DNA of 64,000 bases, taken from assembly GCF_000165425.1 (NCBI RefSeq), contig NW_001798990.1, positions 63,796 through 127,795 of the forward strand, in the 5' to 3' direction. Shown piece after piece: positions 51,714-62,372 of the stretch. The notes beneath the pieces are model-generated. The model made no database searches. It worked only from the letters and a program-made list of their open reading frames with translations, and had not been told where the DNA came from. The stretch's first letter is position 1. Each line of letters begins with the position of its first letter. The translations under genes and the position numbers were made by a program. This DNA is from Paramecium tetraurelia (lineage: Eukaryota > Ciliophora > Oligohymenophorea > Peniculida > Parameciidae).

Positions 51714-52253
51714 TCATTGACCAATTAAGGCTGATGCTGTCTTTGAAACACTAAACATTTATTAATATTGCTTACTATTTCCAATTTGATGGCAATTTTT
51801 ATGTTCTTCTGTAATATCTACTCAATCTGTGAATTCTGCTCTCAACCAAAATCAATCTGAATTTGCTTGTAATATCACCTCTATTCTTTTCCAAATGCTT
51901 TCTAATTTGCACAGCCTTCTTGATCAAAGCGTACAAGTCCTCTGGAATCTTTGGTGCACAACCTTTAGGTTATTCTACCTTTGATTACCTCTCTTCTTTA
52001 AGATTCTCAAGATCTTTTGTCCAGTCAAGAATCTGGTTTATGGAATTCCTTGTTGATCTCTCAAGTAAACACCAATTTGTGATCCATTCAAACCTCAAAT
52101 TACTATGATTTCGCTACCCTTCTTGGCCAAATTGACGATTTGATCAACAATTGACTTTGATGAAAGAGTCAACCATTTTGGAGCTTTTCTCTTGTATGGA
52201 AGGGCCGATCCAGAGATACCCTTTCCCTTTCCCTTGGCTTACATACGTCCCAT
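51714..52253 (-). CDS. RPS13: 40S ribosomal protein S13 (uS15)
   Basis: 154 residues with introns at 52094-52117 (24 nt, ending GAG), 51963-51988 (26 nt, ending AAG) and 51751-51775 (25 nt). The family pattern is clear: [17 protein letters not shown], then [49 protein letters not shown] and [16 protein letters not shown], ending [12 protein letters not shown]. uS15 binds 18S rRNA in the small-subunit platform. The two unusual acceptors are required to keep these conserved blocks in frame, so they are well supported. The upstream gene is in the same frame with no TGA between them. Confidence 0.95.
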
Positions 52254-52804
52254 TAATAATTTAAAGATTTAATTTTATTTTAAATTTTATCCATTAAATG
52301 ATTAAAATTCACTCATGTTTGTAGAATACCTTGGGCTTCTCAATTGAGTTGCTTTTCTATTTATGAATGCATACATTCCATGATGCCATAATGAGGGTTC
52401 AAAATTATTATCATCATCAATGAAGAAGAACTTCTTGTCCAACTCGGGAACGTCGAACTTATTCTCCCAAATGGGTGCTCCATCAAGTACCTTCCCAATC
52501 TCTCCTTGAACATTTCTCTAATAAATCGATGCTGCTGCTATTCTAATTTGAATTGTGATCAAATTACCTTGACCCCAAAAATACTGCACCGACAATTCCT
52601 GCCTTGAAATAAATTGCCAACTTCTTAGCAACTGGGATACGATTGACTGCCTCTAAACTCAAATATGTCGAAATTAGAGATGCCTTATTCTAAAAGCTTC
52701 CCACTCCATTCACCAATGAAGTCACCTTATCCTAAGTCTAGGTTGGTACAAGAGATGTGTGGGTCCACCAAGTTTTATTATTTTAGGAAAGAATTGATGT
52801 ACAT
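52254..52804 (-). CDS. Unknown protein, possibly mitochondrial; no stop before RPS13
   Basis: From the ATG at 52804, a 31-nt intron (52738-52768, GTG donor) and a 25-nt intron (52543-52567) give one open frame. It contains TSLVNGVGSFQNKASLIST, a probable membrane segment FKAGIVGAVFLGSRIAAAS and DVPELDKKFFFIDDDNN. After SPRYSTNMSEF the sequence turns into AT-rich, UTR-like text, but no TGA occurs in this frame before the RPS13 start at 52253. The coding length is an exact multiple of three up to that ATG. Either the stop has been lost or is misread, or the two form one fused product. No family was recognised. Confidence 0.55.
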
Positions 52805-52961
52805 TAATTTATTTATTATAATCTAAAGCCTATTAGCAAGAATTCACTTATTATCTTAAGGTTATTAATATGCAATAATCAATTATATTAAATTCAAATG
52901 TTACACCATTTTTAAACATCTGAATTTGTACTTTTGCATACAATTATTAATAATATATTTA

Positions 52962-55900
52962 ATGGATCCTATAAGCCTATTACCTAAAGCAGAGAGTGCA
53001 GTAGTCGTAGATAGTGAAATAGAGGGGACTACAAAAATAACGAATATAGAACCAATAAGATTATAAAAGAGGAGAATCGTACTCGGCGTGTTTCTTTCCG
53101 TCATCACAAGCTTTTTGTTTACTTTAGCTTGTAGTTGGTCAAAGAAACTTGTTAGAAAGTTCTTCTTTAAAGAATCATAATTAGAGAAGGCTACCCATAT
53201 GTGGATCACAAATAATGATAATTCAAATAACATCTCAAAGTTAGTAAAGAAGCAAAATTAAGTTTATTTCATCAATAGAAAACTAAAGTACATCTATGAT
53301 AGCGCAATGAATACATTTAAAGCTCTAGAATATGATTTGAAGACCAAAAGAGAATTGCTAAAATCGAGAGGAGTGTTATGTAAGCCTAAGATTAATCACC
53401 ATAGAACCGAAGTATTTCCAAGAAGAGTTCGGGAAATGCATAATTGATATCCCCAAGCCCAATTTGTTTGTATATTTGTTGAAGGAATTGACTGCCCCAT
53501 TCTATATATTATAGTACCTATCATGTTTTCTTTGGGTATTAGAAGGTAATAATTAACTAAGTTTAAATAGACTTGGCTATATTGTCTATTATCATGATAT
53601 CGGTTTCATTGATATTCACAACAATAAACTTTTTGCTTCTTCAGAATTCAGCCAAAAAATTGAGAGATATGGCAAAGAGTTTGGCATAGGTTCAAGTATA
53701 CAGAGGAGAGGACACCTTTAATTAACAGGGAATTCAATTTAGAAAGATTGATAGTCAAGATTTAGTCCCAGGAGATGTGATTGCAATTGAAAACAAAATG
53801 ACGTTGCCTTGTGATTGCGTATTGGTTTCTGGAGATTTATTGATGAACGAAGCCTCATTGACAGGGGAATCAATACCTATCCCAAAGATTCCAATCGAAG
53901 ATTAGGATCAACCAGTTTCATTCATGACTGACAGGAGACATTGTTTATATGAAGGCACAAAAGTCTTACTTGCAAGACCTGCTTATTAATACGTTATAGC
54001 AATTGTTGGAAGAACAGGATTTAGCTCGTTTAAGGGGTAGATTTTTAGAAGTGTTTTGTATCCAAAAGTGTAGCCTTTTCCATTTTATAGTTAAGGAATA
54101 AAATATTTAATTTGCTTGGCCATTTATGTTTTGATTGTGTATTTTGCATTGCTACCAAGATTGATTTCTGTTGGATTCAGTTTCATGATAATATTCTTAA
54201 GATTTTGGGATGCTTTGACTTGGATAGTGCCTCCAGCTTTGCCAATTTTTGTTTCTATGTGCTAGACGTATTCTTTGGTTAGATTAAGATAGAAAGGCAT
54301 TTTTGGAATTGACCCAAACAAATCACTGGTTGCTGGTAAGATCAATACAGTTTGTTTTGATAAGACAGGAACATTGACAACAATTGGAATTGATATGTTT
54401 GGATATCAAATGAGAAACTAGACCAAATTTGGGAAGTTCATTCAAAAAAATCAAGTGAATTTTAAGAATAGTTTAGAGTTTAAGTTATTTGCTACTTGTC
54501 ATGGAACATATGAGATAGAAGGTGATTTAATGGGTGATAGTCTTGATGTAGAATTATTTAAGTTTACAGAGTTTAAAATTGAGAAAAACCCTCCTCAAAA
54601 TATAAAATCCAGAGTTTCAAATAGAGAAGGAATTGTTTTGGATGTGCTTAAACTTTATGAGTTTGAATCTGCTTTATAAAGGATGAGTGTAATAGTAAAA
54701 GATAAAGATGATTATTACATATTTGTGAAAGGATCTCCTGAAAAGATGGCAGAACTATCTAATTAGAATACCATACCTGTGGATTTTAAGAAGAACCTTA
54801 ATTTATTGACGATGAAAGGACTCAGAATATTAGGATTTGGATACAGAAAAATAACTCAGGAAGAAAGCGAAAGGTTAATGAATGCCAGTAGATAAGAATG
54901 CGAATAGGATATTCAATTTCTTGGATTATTGGCTATGGAAAACAAATTAAAACATGATACTTCATAGGTTATTAATTTATTAAACAATGCAAGTGTCGAT
55001 CTTAAAATCATCTCAGGAGATAATCCTTTGACTACTGTATAATGTGCTCGAGAATGTGGAATAATACCCCGTGATAAACCAGTATTATTATTAGATTACA
55101 ATGAAAAAGAAGTATTTATATTATTTATTAAATCAGTAATAATTGTCCTTAGATGAAATTAGCGTTTTTGATGATAACCTTAATGCCAATCAATAAAAAT
55201 AAAACAGTGAAATTGAAATACTCGTAGAGGATGTAGAAGATCTAAATGAATAAATTGTAGATCATCAACAAATTATGAATAAATTGATTCATCATTTATT
55301 GACTGCTTAAAATATCAAAAGATCTATTATCTCTGAAAATGATAGTCTTAATGCAAGTCACTGTTTTGCAATGAGTGGAAAAGCATTTGATTACTTTTGG
55401 GGTCAATTACCTCATGATGATATCAAAAAGTAAACCAAATAATCCTTTGCAGGATTTGAGGAGCCACTAGATAATGTCGAATAGATTAAAATATAGGGGT
55501 TAACCGAAGAAGAACTTCATATTAAATTGTTTGCATCAATCTGTTTAAATGCAAGAGTTTTTGCAAGAATGAGACCAGAACAAAAGTCTATGGTGATAGA
55601 AAAGCTTTAAGATCTAAAAAAAATGGTTTTGATGATAGGAGATGGAGCTAATGATTGTGCAGCTATCAAATAAGCAAATGTTGGAGTCTCGTTTGCCTAA
55701 AGCGATGCTGCCTATTCAGCTCCTTATTCTAGTGCAGATGACAGCATTGATTGTGTTAGATAGGTACTTTTAGATGGAAGATGCGCACTTTAGAATGCTT
55801 TAGAAGTGTTTTAGTTTTATGTTGGAGCCAGTGTTATAAAATACATAGCAGCTATGATAACTATGGCTTTTGGATAAAATTTTGGAGACTTACAATATAT

Positions 55901-56513
55901 TGTTATTAATTATGTGGGTTCCTTGCCTTATCTCAAATCGATCTCACTTTCCAAGCCCTCAATCACCTTAACTAAAGATCTTCCAAACGAAAGTATGATG
56001 GCTCTTTCAAATGTGGCTGTTTTAAGTTTCTAAATTTTAGTAGCCTCCCTTGGTTTGGTCATTAATTTTCTGTATTGGAATAGTTTAGATTGGGAGAATG
56101 AACCTGGAGTTTATGATGGGAAATTTTCAAAAGAAGGAACTCTGCAAACAACTCAATTCAAAAGTTTGTAAATCTATTTCATCATGGCTGTGATTGCTAT
56201 TTACACTTCTAAACCATTCAAGTAAAAGATCTATGCCCACAAAATTATGATATTCTTTATAAGCATAAGTTTATGTTTTACTTTATGGATCTTCTTCACT
56301 TTTTAAGGATGGCAATATACTGTATTAAAACTCTATGACACAAATGAATAACATGGTAGATCTTATAATTTTATGCAATTTATTTTGACAATAATAGTAG
56401 GATTGGTCATGTTATTAGGTGATGAATATTTCATTAGAAAAGTATTTCCTACAAATCAAAAGAAAACAAAAAAATCTAGAGTTAAGCCAAGTATGTCAAA
56501 TCATAATTTTTGA
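52962..56513 (+). CDS. P5B-type ATPase (ATP13A2-like)
   Basis: About 1158 residues with introns at 53380-53404, 53546-53570 and 55112-55136 (25 nt each, the last ending CAG). P-type ATPase motifs appear in order: LTGES in the actuator domain, PPALP in the fourth membrane helix (the P5B signature; P5A has PPELP), the phosphorylation site DKTGT at Asp450, KGSPE in the nucleotide domain and MIGDGANDCAA in the hinge. A family-typical FGKCIIDIPKPN precedes the membrane core. P5B ATPases of lysosomes export polyamines in animals, so an endolysosomal role is likely by analogy. All catalytic residues are intact. Confidence 0.95.
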
Positions 56514-56539
56514 AAATATTAATAAATAAAGAACAGAAT

Positions 56540-57870
56540 TCATTTTTTAGTTAAATCATCAATCTTATTACGCAATTTTACATTTTACATAGTTAAATCT
56601 TTTATCATCTTCTAAGTTTCAACATCCTTAGTCAGTGTCTTAAAGAATTCATCCCTCTCTCTCTTTAAAGCCTTTATCTCCTCCTCCAACTTCTTTACTC
56701 TTTCATCTGTTTGACCTGGCTTTGCCTGCACTTTTTCCTGTTATTATTATTATTGCGGCAATTCCTATTTACCTCTATTGACTTTCTAAAATCATATGAA
56801 TTCTATACCTCTGCTATTAATTCTTTGATCATCTATTCATTGCGACTAATTTCTTCTTTACAATACTTTAACTCCTATCTTAATTTTCTAGTCTCCTCAT
56901 CATCTGCTGGCTTATATACTATTTTAGTTTCTTATTAAGGCTAATTTTTCTTCAATTTTTCTAATTCTGTTTTCAATGCAAATATGTACTTGTCATCATT
57001 TTCGCTCTTCTCCAATAAAATCTAAAATATGATCGCAATAACAAATACCTTTTTATTTTTCTCATACTCTACTTTGACATCTTTTATCTGATCCTCCAAT
57101 ATTTATCTCCTACTTGATACTGCTTTTATCTTCTATTATAAATTCTCATTCTCCTATTTAACTGCATCATATTGAGATTTCAATAATTCATATTGCTATT
57201 TTTCATTGTTATTCCTGGCTTCCTATTTAGATTACTTAGACATCTAAGAAACATCAGAATATTAAGAAGATGAACCTAACTTCGCATTCAAATCTTTCAC
57301 TTTTGATTTCAAGATTTCAATCTATTATGCTCTGCCTTTCCATCCGTTTTCATCCATCAACACTTAATCCAAGTTTACATTCTCTCCTATTTCTCTTTGT
57401 ATTATCCTCATTGCTTTATTTAATTCTGTTTTAACTTATTATAACTTTACACGCTACTCTTACACTTTCTTGTCTGCATCTTTGAACTTACTCTTAAAAT
57501 CATCTGCTATTCCAATGTCGTCCTTCTATGATTCCTATCCTTTCAATGCTTTTGCCAGTGGATCTGGTTTAGGAATCGGAGCCTTTGGAATACTTTTATC
57601 CAAAGCCTTTATTCCTTCATCAGTTTCTTTTAATGCCTTGTTTACTTGTTCCTCAAGTTTCTTTCTTGATTGTTTTTCCTTCTCATAACTAAGCAACAAT
57701 TGTCTATTCTTCTAGACTAATTCTCTAATTTTTCTATCCTTCAAAGTTTCATTTTTTGAATTTATCACGTCTTCGCATTCCTCTGCCAATGTCTTAGGAG
57801 GCTGTTTCTTATAAAACTATAATTGTTTTTATATGGCTTCTATTTTATTCTATGGTCTATTGCAATATGA
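56540..57870 (-). CDS. CCDC13-like coiled-coil protein (5' end unresolved)
   Basis: About 425 residues of coiled coil with introns at 57022-57048 (27 nt) and 56786-56808 (23 nt), ending at the TGA at 56540-56542. The segment MRIIQREIGENVNLDQVL followed by GWKGRAQQIEILKSKVKDL matches the conserved core of CCDC13, a centrosome and basal-body protein needed for cilium formation in animals. KDRKIRELVQKNRQLLLSY supports this. The frame is closed upstream by a TGA at 57871-57873 with no ATG in between, so a first exon lies further upstream, possibly near 57900-58040. It ends 27 bp from the convergent P5B ATPase gene. Confidence 0.7.
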
Positions 57871-58039
57871 TCATTAATACTGTATTTACGGCAATTGTTC
57901 AACCTTGCTATTTTAAGAATGGCTTTTGTGCTAATGTTGATCTTCATCCTCGGAAGATGTCTAATTTTGCTTATACCTTTATTCAAACTCATCAATTTGT
58001 TAATTATTTTGTTCATATTCTTGATCAAATTGATTATCT

Positions 58040-59117
58040 TCTTCTTAACTACTCATTTAATATTTAATAAACAAAAGCTAAATATATCACATTATATGAT
58101 TTCATATGAAATCCACTATTTGAATAGAAAGTAACCTTAGAGAATTTATAAAAATAGCATTATTAATTTACTACAACAATAGAAATTCTTATAAAATAAT
58201 TATATAATTGTGTAAATAATACCCTTTTCTTTATGTATTTTTAGTTTGCAATAAGTATTTTATAGCATAATTCGCATTCAAATTATCGACTATTTTATTA
58301 GAAACATCAATTTACAAGGAATTGTAATATAATCTTATAAAGATTCATAACAACGAAACCTATGAGATCCATTAGAATATATATATATAACTAAATGGCA
58401 TTTCTTCATAAGATACAATTTAGAGTAGATGATTAAAACAATATTAGATTAGCCAATATCATTACTTTTTGCAAATGATAATTGCATTCTTATTGTATAT
58501 ATTTAATATATATGACCATACACTAACATTATTATAGTTAATCTTTATTAGTGATTACTGTGAAGTACTAGAAATAAGATTGCGCTTTGGCAAGATATTT
58601 GAATACTAACAAAAAGATGATTTATTATTCGAACTAATTTTGTTATCCCAAGTCCGGTATTGAAAAAATATGATTAATTTTTACAATATTGGTATATGGG
58701 ATGTTAATCTGGCCTAGCTTGGATTTCTGATGTAGTATGGTAACTAAAATTCAGAGATTTTCTCTAGGCATATTTTTTATCATAATTTAATTAATGAATT
58801 ATTATTAAATAACAAAGTAATTAAATAGCAGGAATTAATAAGTATACAAAATAATAGCTTGAAAAATAATTAAAAGAGAAATTAAAATTAAAGAAGAGTA
58901 ATTACAAGTTGTTTAACGCTAGCGATAGCTCTACATTTATGAAGTGAATGGCATTGATTTTTATATATTATTGATTTATTTCAAATTCTGGATACAATAT
59001 AATAGGATAAATTATCTGTTATGGTGTTTCTATATAAGTTTTAAGGAGGTTTCTTGAGAATTGAGTTTCATTATAAAATCGATAAAAACGGTATTGAGAG
59101 CAATAATAAAATAAAAT
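58040..59117. other. Intergenic region
   Basis: About 1.1 kb of very AT-rich sequence between divergent genes. It may hold the first exon of the coiled-coil gene at its left end and the promoter of the secretory gene at its right. Nothing else was recognised. Confidence 0.4.
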
Positions 59118-60385
59118 ATGAGAAGCATAACAGGAGTGATATTGATTCTGTTGTTGAATCAGAACGTTTTGTGCAGTCCAAAAAAGATCAACACAGATTT
59201 TTTAAATTTATTGAGTTCAAAAACAAATGTATTGAGTTCTTAGGATGCAATTCAATCTGTTTTGATACTTTTGGAAGACTTATAAGGAGCGAATTTAGAA
59301 GCCCAAGATAAGGCAGATTTAACATTTAAGAGATTCGATAATGCTATATTACAGGATATCAATGAGTTTTCAGGAATAGTGAATGTGAATTCAAAGAGTG
59401 CAGCTGCTGCTCAATAGGACTTGGAAGCTGTAGAGTAAGGGTTTATATGATAATTAAGTCTTAAGATTTAACAGACAACAGATTATTTGAATTGGAATAA
59501 CAAGAGATACAAGGGAAACGAAGTAAAGTTGGAGAATTTGGCAGAGTATGATAGTAATCCTTAATTATTTAGATAACGTTGTGAGGCTAATGCATTGTTT
59601 ATTGATACATTAAGAGAATATAAGAATGCCCTTTCAGTGTTAGATTGGGTCAAAAGTGATGCACAAAGCAAATAAACAAATTTGGTAGAGAAGAGTCACG
59701 TTGGTGATTATGCAGAGAAGTTGAGCAAATACGCAAATTTATTTGAAGAGTAGGCAGTGCAAGATTTCGTGAAGTTGGGTGATGATGAAAATACATTTTC
59801 ATAATCAAGTAAAGCATTAAATATAAAATTGAAGGGTAAAGAGAAAATGGGGCAGAATTGGTATAGTTGATGACAAAGGATGTAGTAGGTGTGGTAAAAT
59901 AGTTGATAGAGAAATTGAGAGAGACAATAAAGGGATTGGAAGAGTAGGAGATTTAATCAGCTAATGATTTCGCAGATTTCAAGACCAATCTATTGGCTGA
60001 ACAAGAGTCTTTGAAATAGGAGTATGATGCTAAGGCTAAGTTCTTAAATTCCTTACAAAATGACAAGGAGTTGGCATCTGACATTTTAATAAAGAAGAAG
60101 GAATTGCAGGAGTAGAGCATGAGAATTTTGAGTCTAACATAAGGTAATGATTTGGAATGAGATGTAGAGGAGTACAATTACAAGAAGAAGTTGTATACTG
60201 AAGAGAAGGCCAAGAGACACGAGGAGAACCAATTGTTGGAGGAATCTCTATTGATATACAGAGAAAGGATAGCAACAGTTAATGAATATCTGAAGAAGAG
60301 AGTGAATGAATATGTTGGAGATTCTTTGATTGAAGAAAACGTTGTAAGCAAATAGCAATCTGTTTCGTAAAGAAAGGGATAATGA
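59118..60385 (+). CDS. Trichocyst-matrix-like secretory protein
   Basis: About 397 residues with introns at 59435-59458 (24 nt, ending AAG), 59809-59834 (26 nt, ending AAG) and 60144-60167 (24 nt). The start at 59118 opens a signal peptide (MRSITGVILILLLNQNVLC). The rest is two long Lys/Glu/Gln/Leu coiled-coil blocks around a spacer near residue 220. This is the trichocyst matrix precursor layout, although the sequence is more divergent and more charged than the other two here. It ends 58 bp from the convergent RPS15A gene. Tetrins or other granule proteins are alternatives, but the signal peptide favours the granule matrix. Confidence 0.7.
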
Positions 60386-60443
60386 GTAATTTCTATTATT
60401 CATCGAAGACATATTAAATATATAATGTACTGATGCAAATGTG

Positions 60444-60893
60444 TCAATAAAAGAACCCAAGGATTTTACCTCCTATGTGTCTTTATCTTGCTTCTTCGTG
60501 GGTGAGGATGCCAACATTGGTTGTGAGGACTACGCATCCAAATTGTCTGGCTGGAAGAATGTTATTGGCCCATCTTTCGAATTCTCCCAAGGTAACATCA
60601 TAACGAGGGGAGATCACTCCGCATTTGTTGATACGACCTGGTTTTAATAGTCTATGCAATTACCTAATAATTCAACAACTATTTTGCCACTTCTGTGATC
60701 ATCCTCACGATTTCAAATTCTCCAATATAGCCATGTCTTTGCATCACTTACAAGAATTTCACTACCAATTTTGATGTAGGTCTGATCAACACTTGCTTTC
60801 TTCCTTATCTAAAATCACATTTCGATTCATTATATACCTTTCAGCATTTACGATTGAACGTAAACAATCATTCAAAACATTCATCTTCACCAT
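60444..60893 (-). CDS. RPS15A: 40S ribosomal protein S15A (uS8) with an apparent frameshift
   Basis: Introns at 60809-60837 (29 nt) and 60638-60663 (26 nt, ending CAG). Family blocks are [90 protein letters not shown] and GGKILGFFY, so the gene is otherwise complete at about 130 residues. Between GEFEIV and DDHRSG (about 60703-60709) the frame slips: there are two extra bases or one missing, and the coding length is not a multiple of three. uS8 is essential, so a sequence error, an unrecognised splice or true frameshifting are all open. It overlaps no other gene. Confidence 0.88.
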
Positions 60894-60945
60894 AGCTTAA
60901 AAATCAAGAAATAAAAGATTATTTTAATTTTTTATTATTAAAACA

Positions 60946-62318
60946 ATGATTCCCGAACATATAATCTAAAAACTCAAACCAAAAAAAGGCCATTATTCAA
61001 TCGATGTTAAGGAATCCTTCATAGATAAACAACGCCGTCTCAGTGAAATTGAACGACAAACTGTTCTTCAAAAAAAACACAAAGAAATGCAACTGTTTAG
61101 ATAAACATTCTCTTCATCCAATTCCAAATTGTCTAAGCCAGGCAAAAGAATTATGATTAAAATTATGGGATGCAGTCAAGCCATTCCATTAGAACTATAT
61201 TAATAAACTAACTCCACTCCCATTCCTCCTACACCATTATCTAATATTGCTCGTAAACACTATTAATCGTTATCATTATCCTAATCCTAGCCAAAATTGG
61301 AGTCAGAGGGGAATTACAATACCACTTTAAGAAAGGAACCAGAACTCCAATTGAACACTTAATAAGATACACACAATCAACTTGAATAATAAAATTAAAA
61401 TATATAAACAGAATAAATCGAACCATTAGAACAAATACAAATAACCCCTACTGAAGAAAATAATAATGATCACATATAATGCATGGTTGAATAGCACTTA
61501 TCGGATTATTAAGCTTTTGTTATGCATTTGGCAGGTATACTATTAAAAGATAAAAGATAGGGAAATGTATTTGTGTTTAATGTCCATGTGGAAAATGTAA
61601 ATGCAAATACGAGTATTAACCATTTAAACCTAATATCTCATGGAAATCTCATTACAATTAGGAGTACAAGGAATCCCCAATTAAGGATTAAGAACTCAAA
61701 ATGAACTTGAATTCTATTGGTCGATATTAAACTTTAGATTTAAATGAATTTAAAACAACTATGGCATCTGATTATAAATAATGTGATGCCTATCCAAATC
61801 ATGTGATTGAGAAACCTAAATACTAAGCTAATTATGGATCCACTCCAATGACATCATATAATGTATAAAAATATTCTTAATTTAGAAATTCTATATGGAT
61901 TATGGGGACTTACACCATGAATAATTTAAACAAAGTCATTATAAGACTGTGATTCCAGAATTAAAGTTTAATTCGTCAACAACGTATGGTAGCGAATTCA
62001 AGACACCCAAATAAGTAGACACAACTGTAATTGATACATATGTCATTAGAGAGTCAAAAGCCACCTAATGGTAAGCCTTTTCCGACGATTGACTTATTTT
62101 TAGGATAATCATAAAATAAAACTACTTATGATTTAAAAGTTGTAGAAAAATGTTTCTAATTGAAGAACTATTAAGAGGTAATCAAATCAATGTTACAGTA
62201 GCCAATCTAAACAATTCCAGCTTATTAGAAATAATTTGTGAGTATGACAAAAAAGGATTTTGTAATAAAAGAGGTTCCATGTATTAGGAATTAATATTCA
62301 TAGCAATAATAATATTGA
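60946..62318 (+). CDS. SAXO-type axonemal microtubule-stabilising protein
   Basis: 432 residues with introns at 61535-61560 (26 nt), 61863-61885 (23 nt) and 62027-62051 (25 nt, ending GAG). Residues 1-195 are Gln/Asn/Ser-rich and probably disordered. The SAXO hallmark Cys motif then follows as KCICVQCPCGKCKCKYEY. Repeated Mn-like units with tyrosines come next (SWKSHYNQEYKES, TTMASDYKQC, SSTTYGSEFKTP and KTTYDLKVV). SAXO proteins bind and stabilise axonemal and centriolar microtubules. The long N-terminal extension before the Cys motif is unusual, as the motif is normally at the N-terminus. The ends converge with WDR7, 54 bp apart. Confidence 0.8.
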
Positions 62319-62372
62319 GAAATAGTAGATTTTATTATATATATATATCTAATACGTTAATTATTTTGTTAA

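Noticed and set aside
52901-53233. Minus-strand ORF of 110 codons with hydrophobic stretches
   Set aside because: It is antisense to the N-terminus of the P5B ATPase, which reads with the conserved N-terminal motif and splices in frame.
62071-62103. A 33-nt GTA...TAG segment that looked like an intron in the SAXO gene
   Set aside because: Read as coding it continues PPNGKPFPTIDLFLG in the frame of the following exon. A 25-nt intron at 62027-62051 restores the frame and makes the total length a multiple of three.
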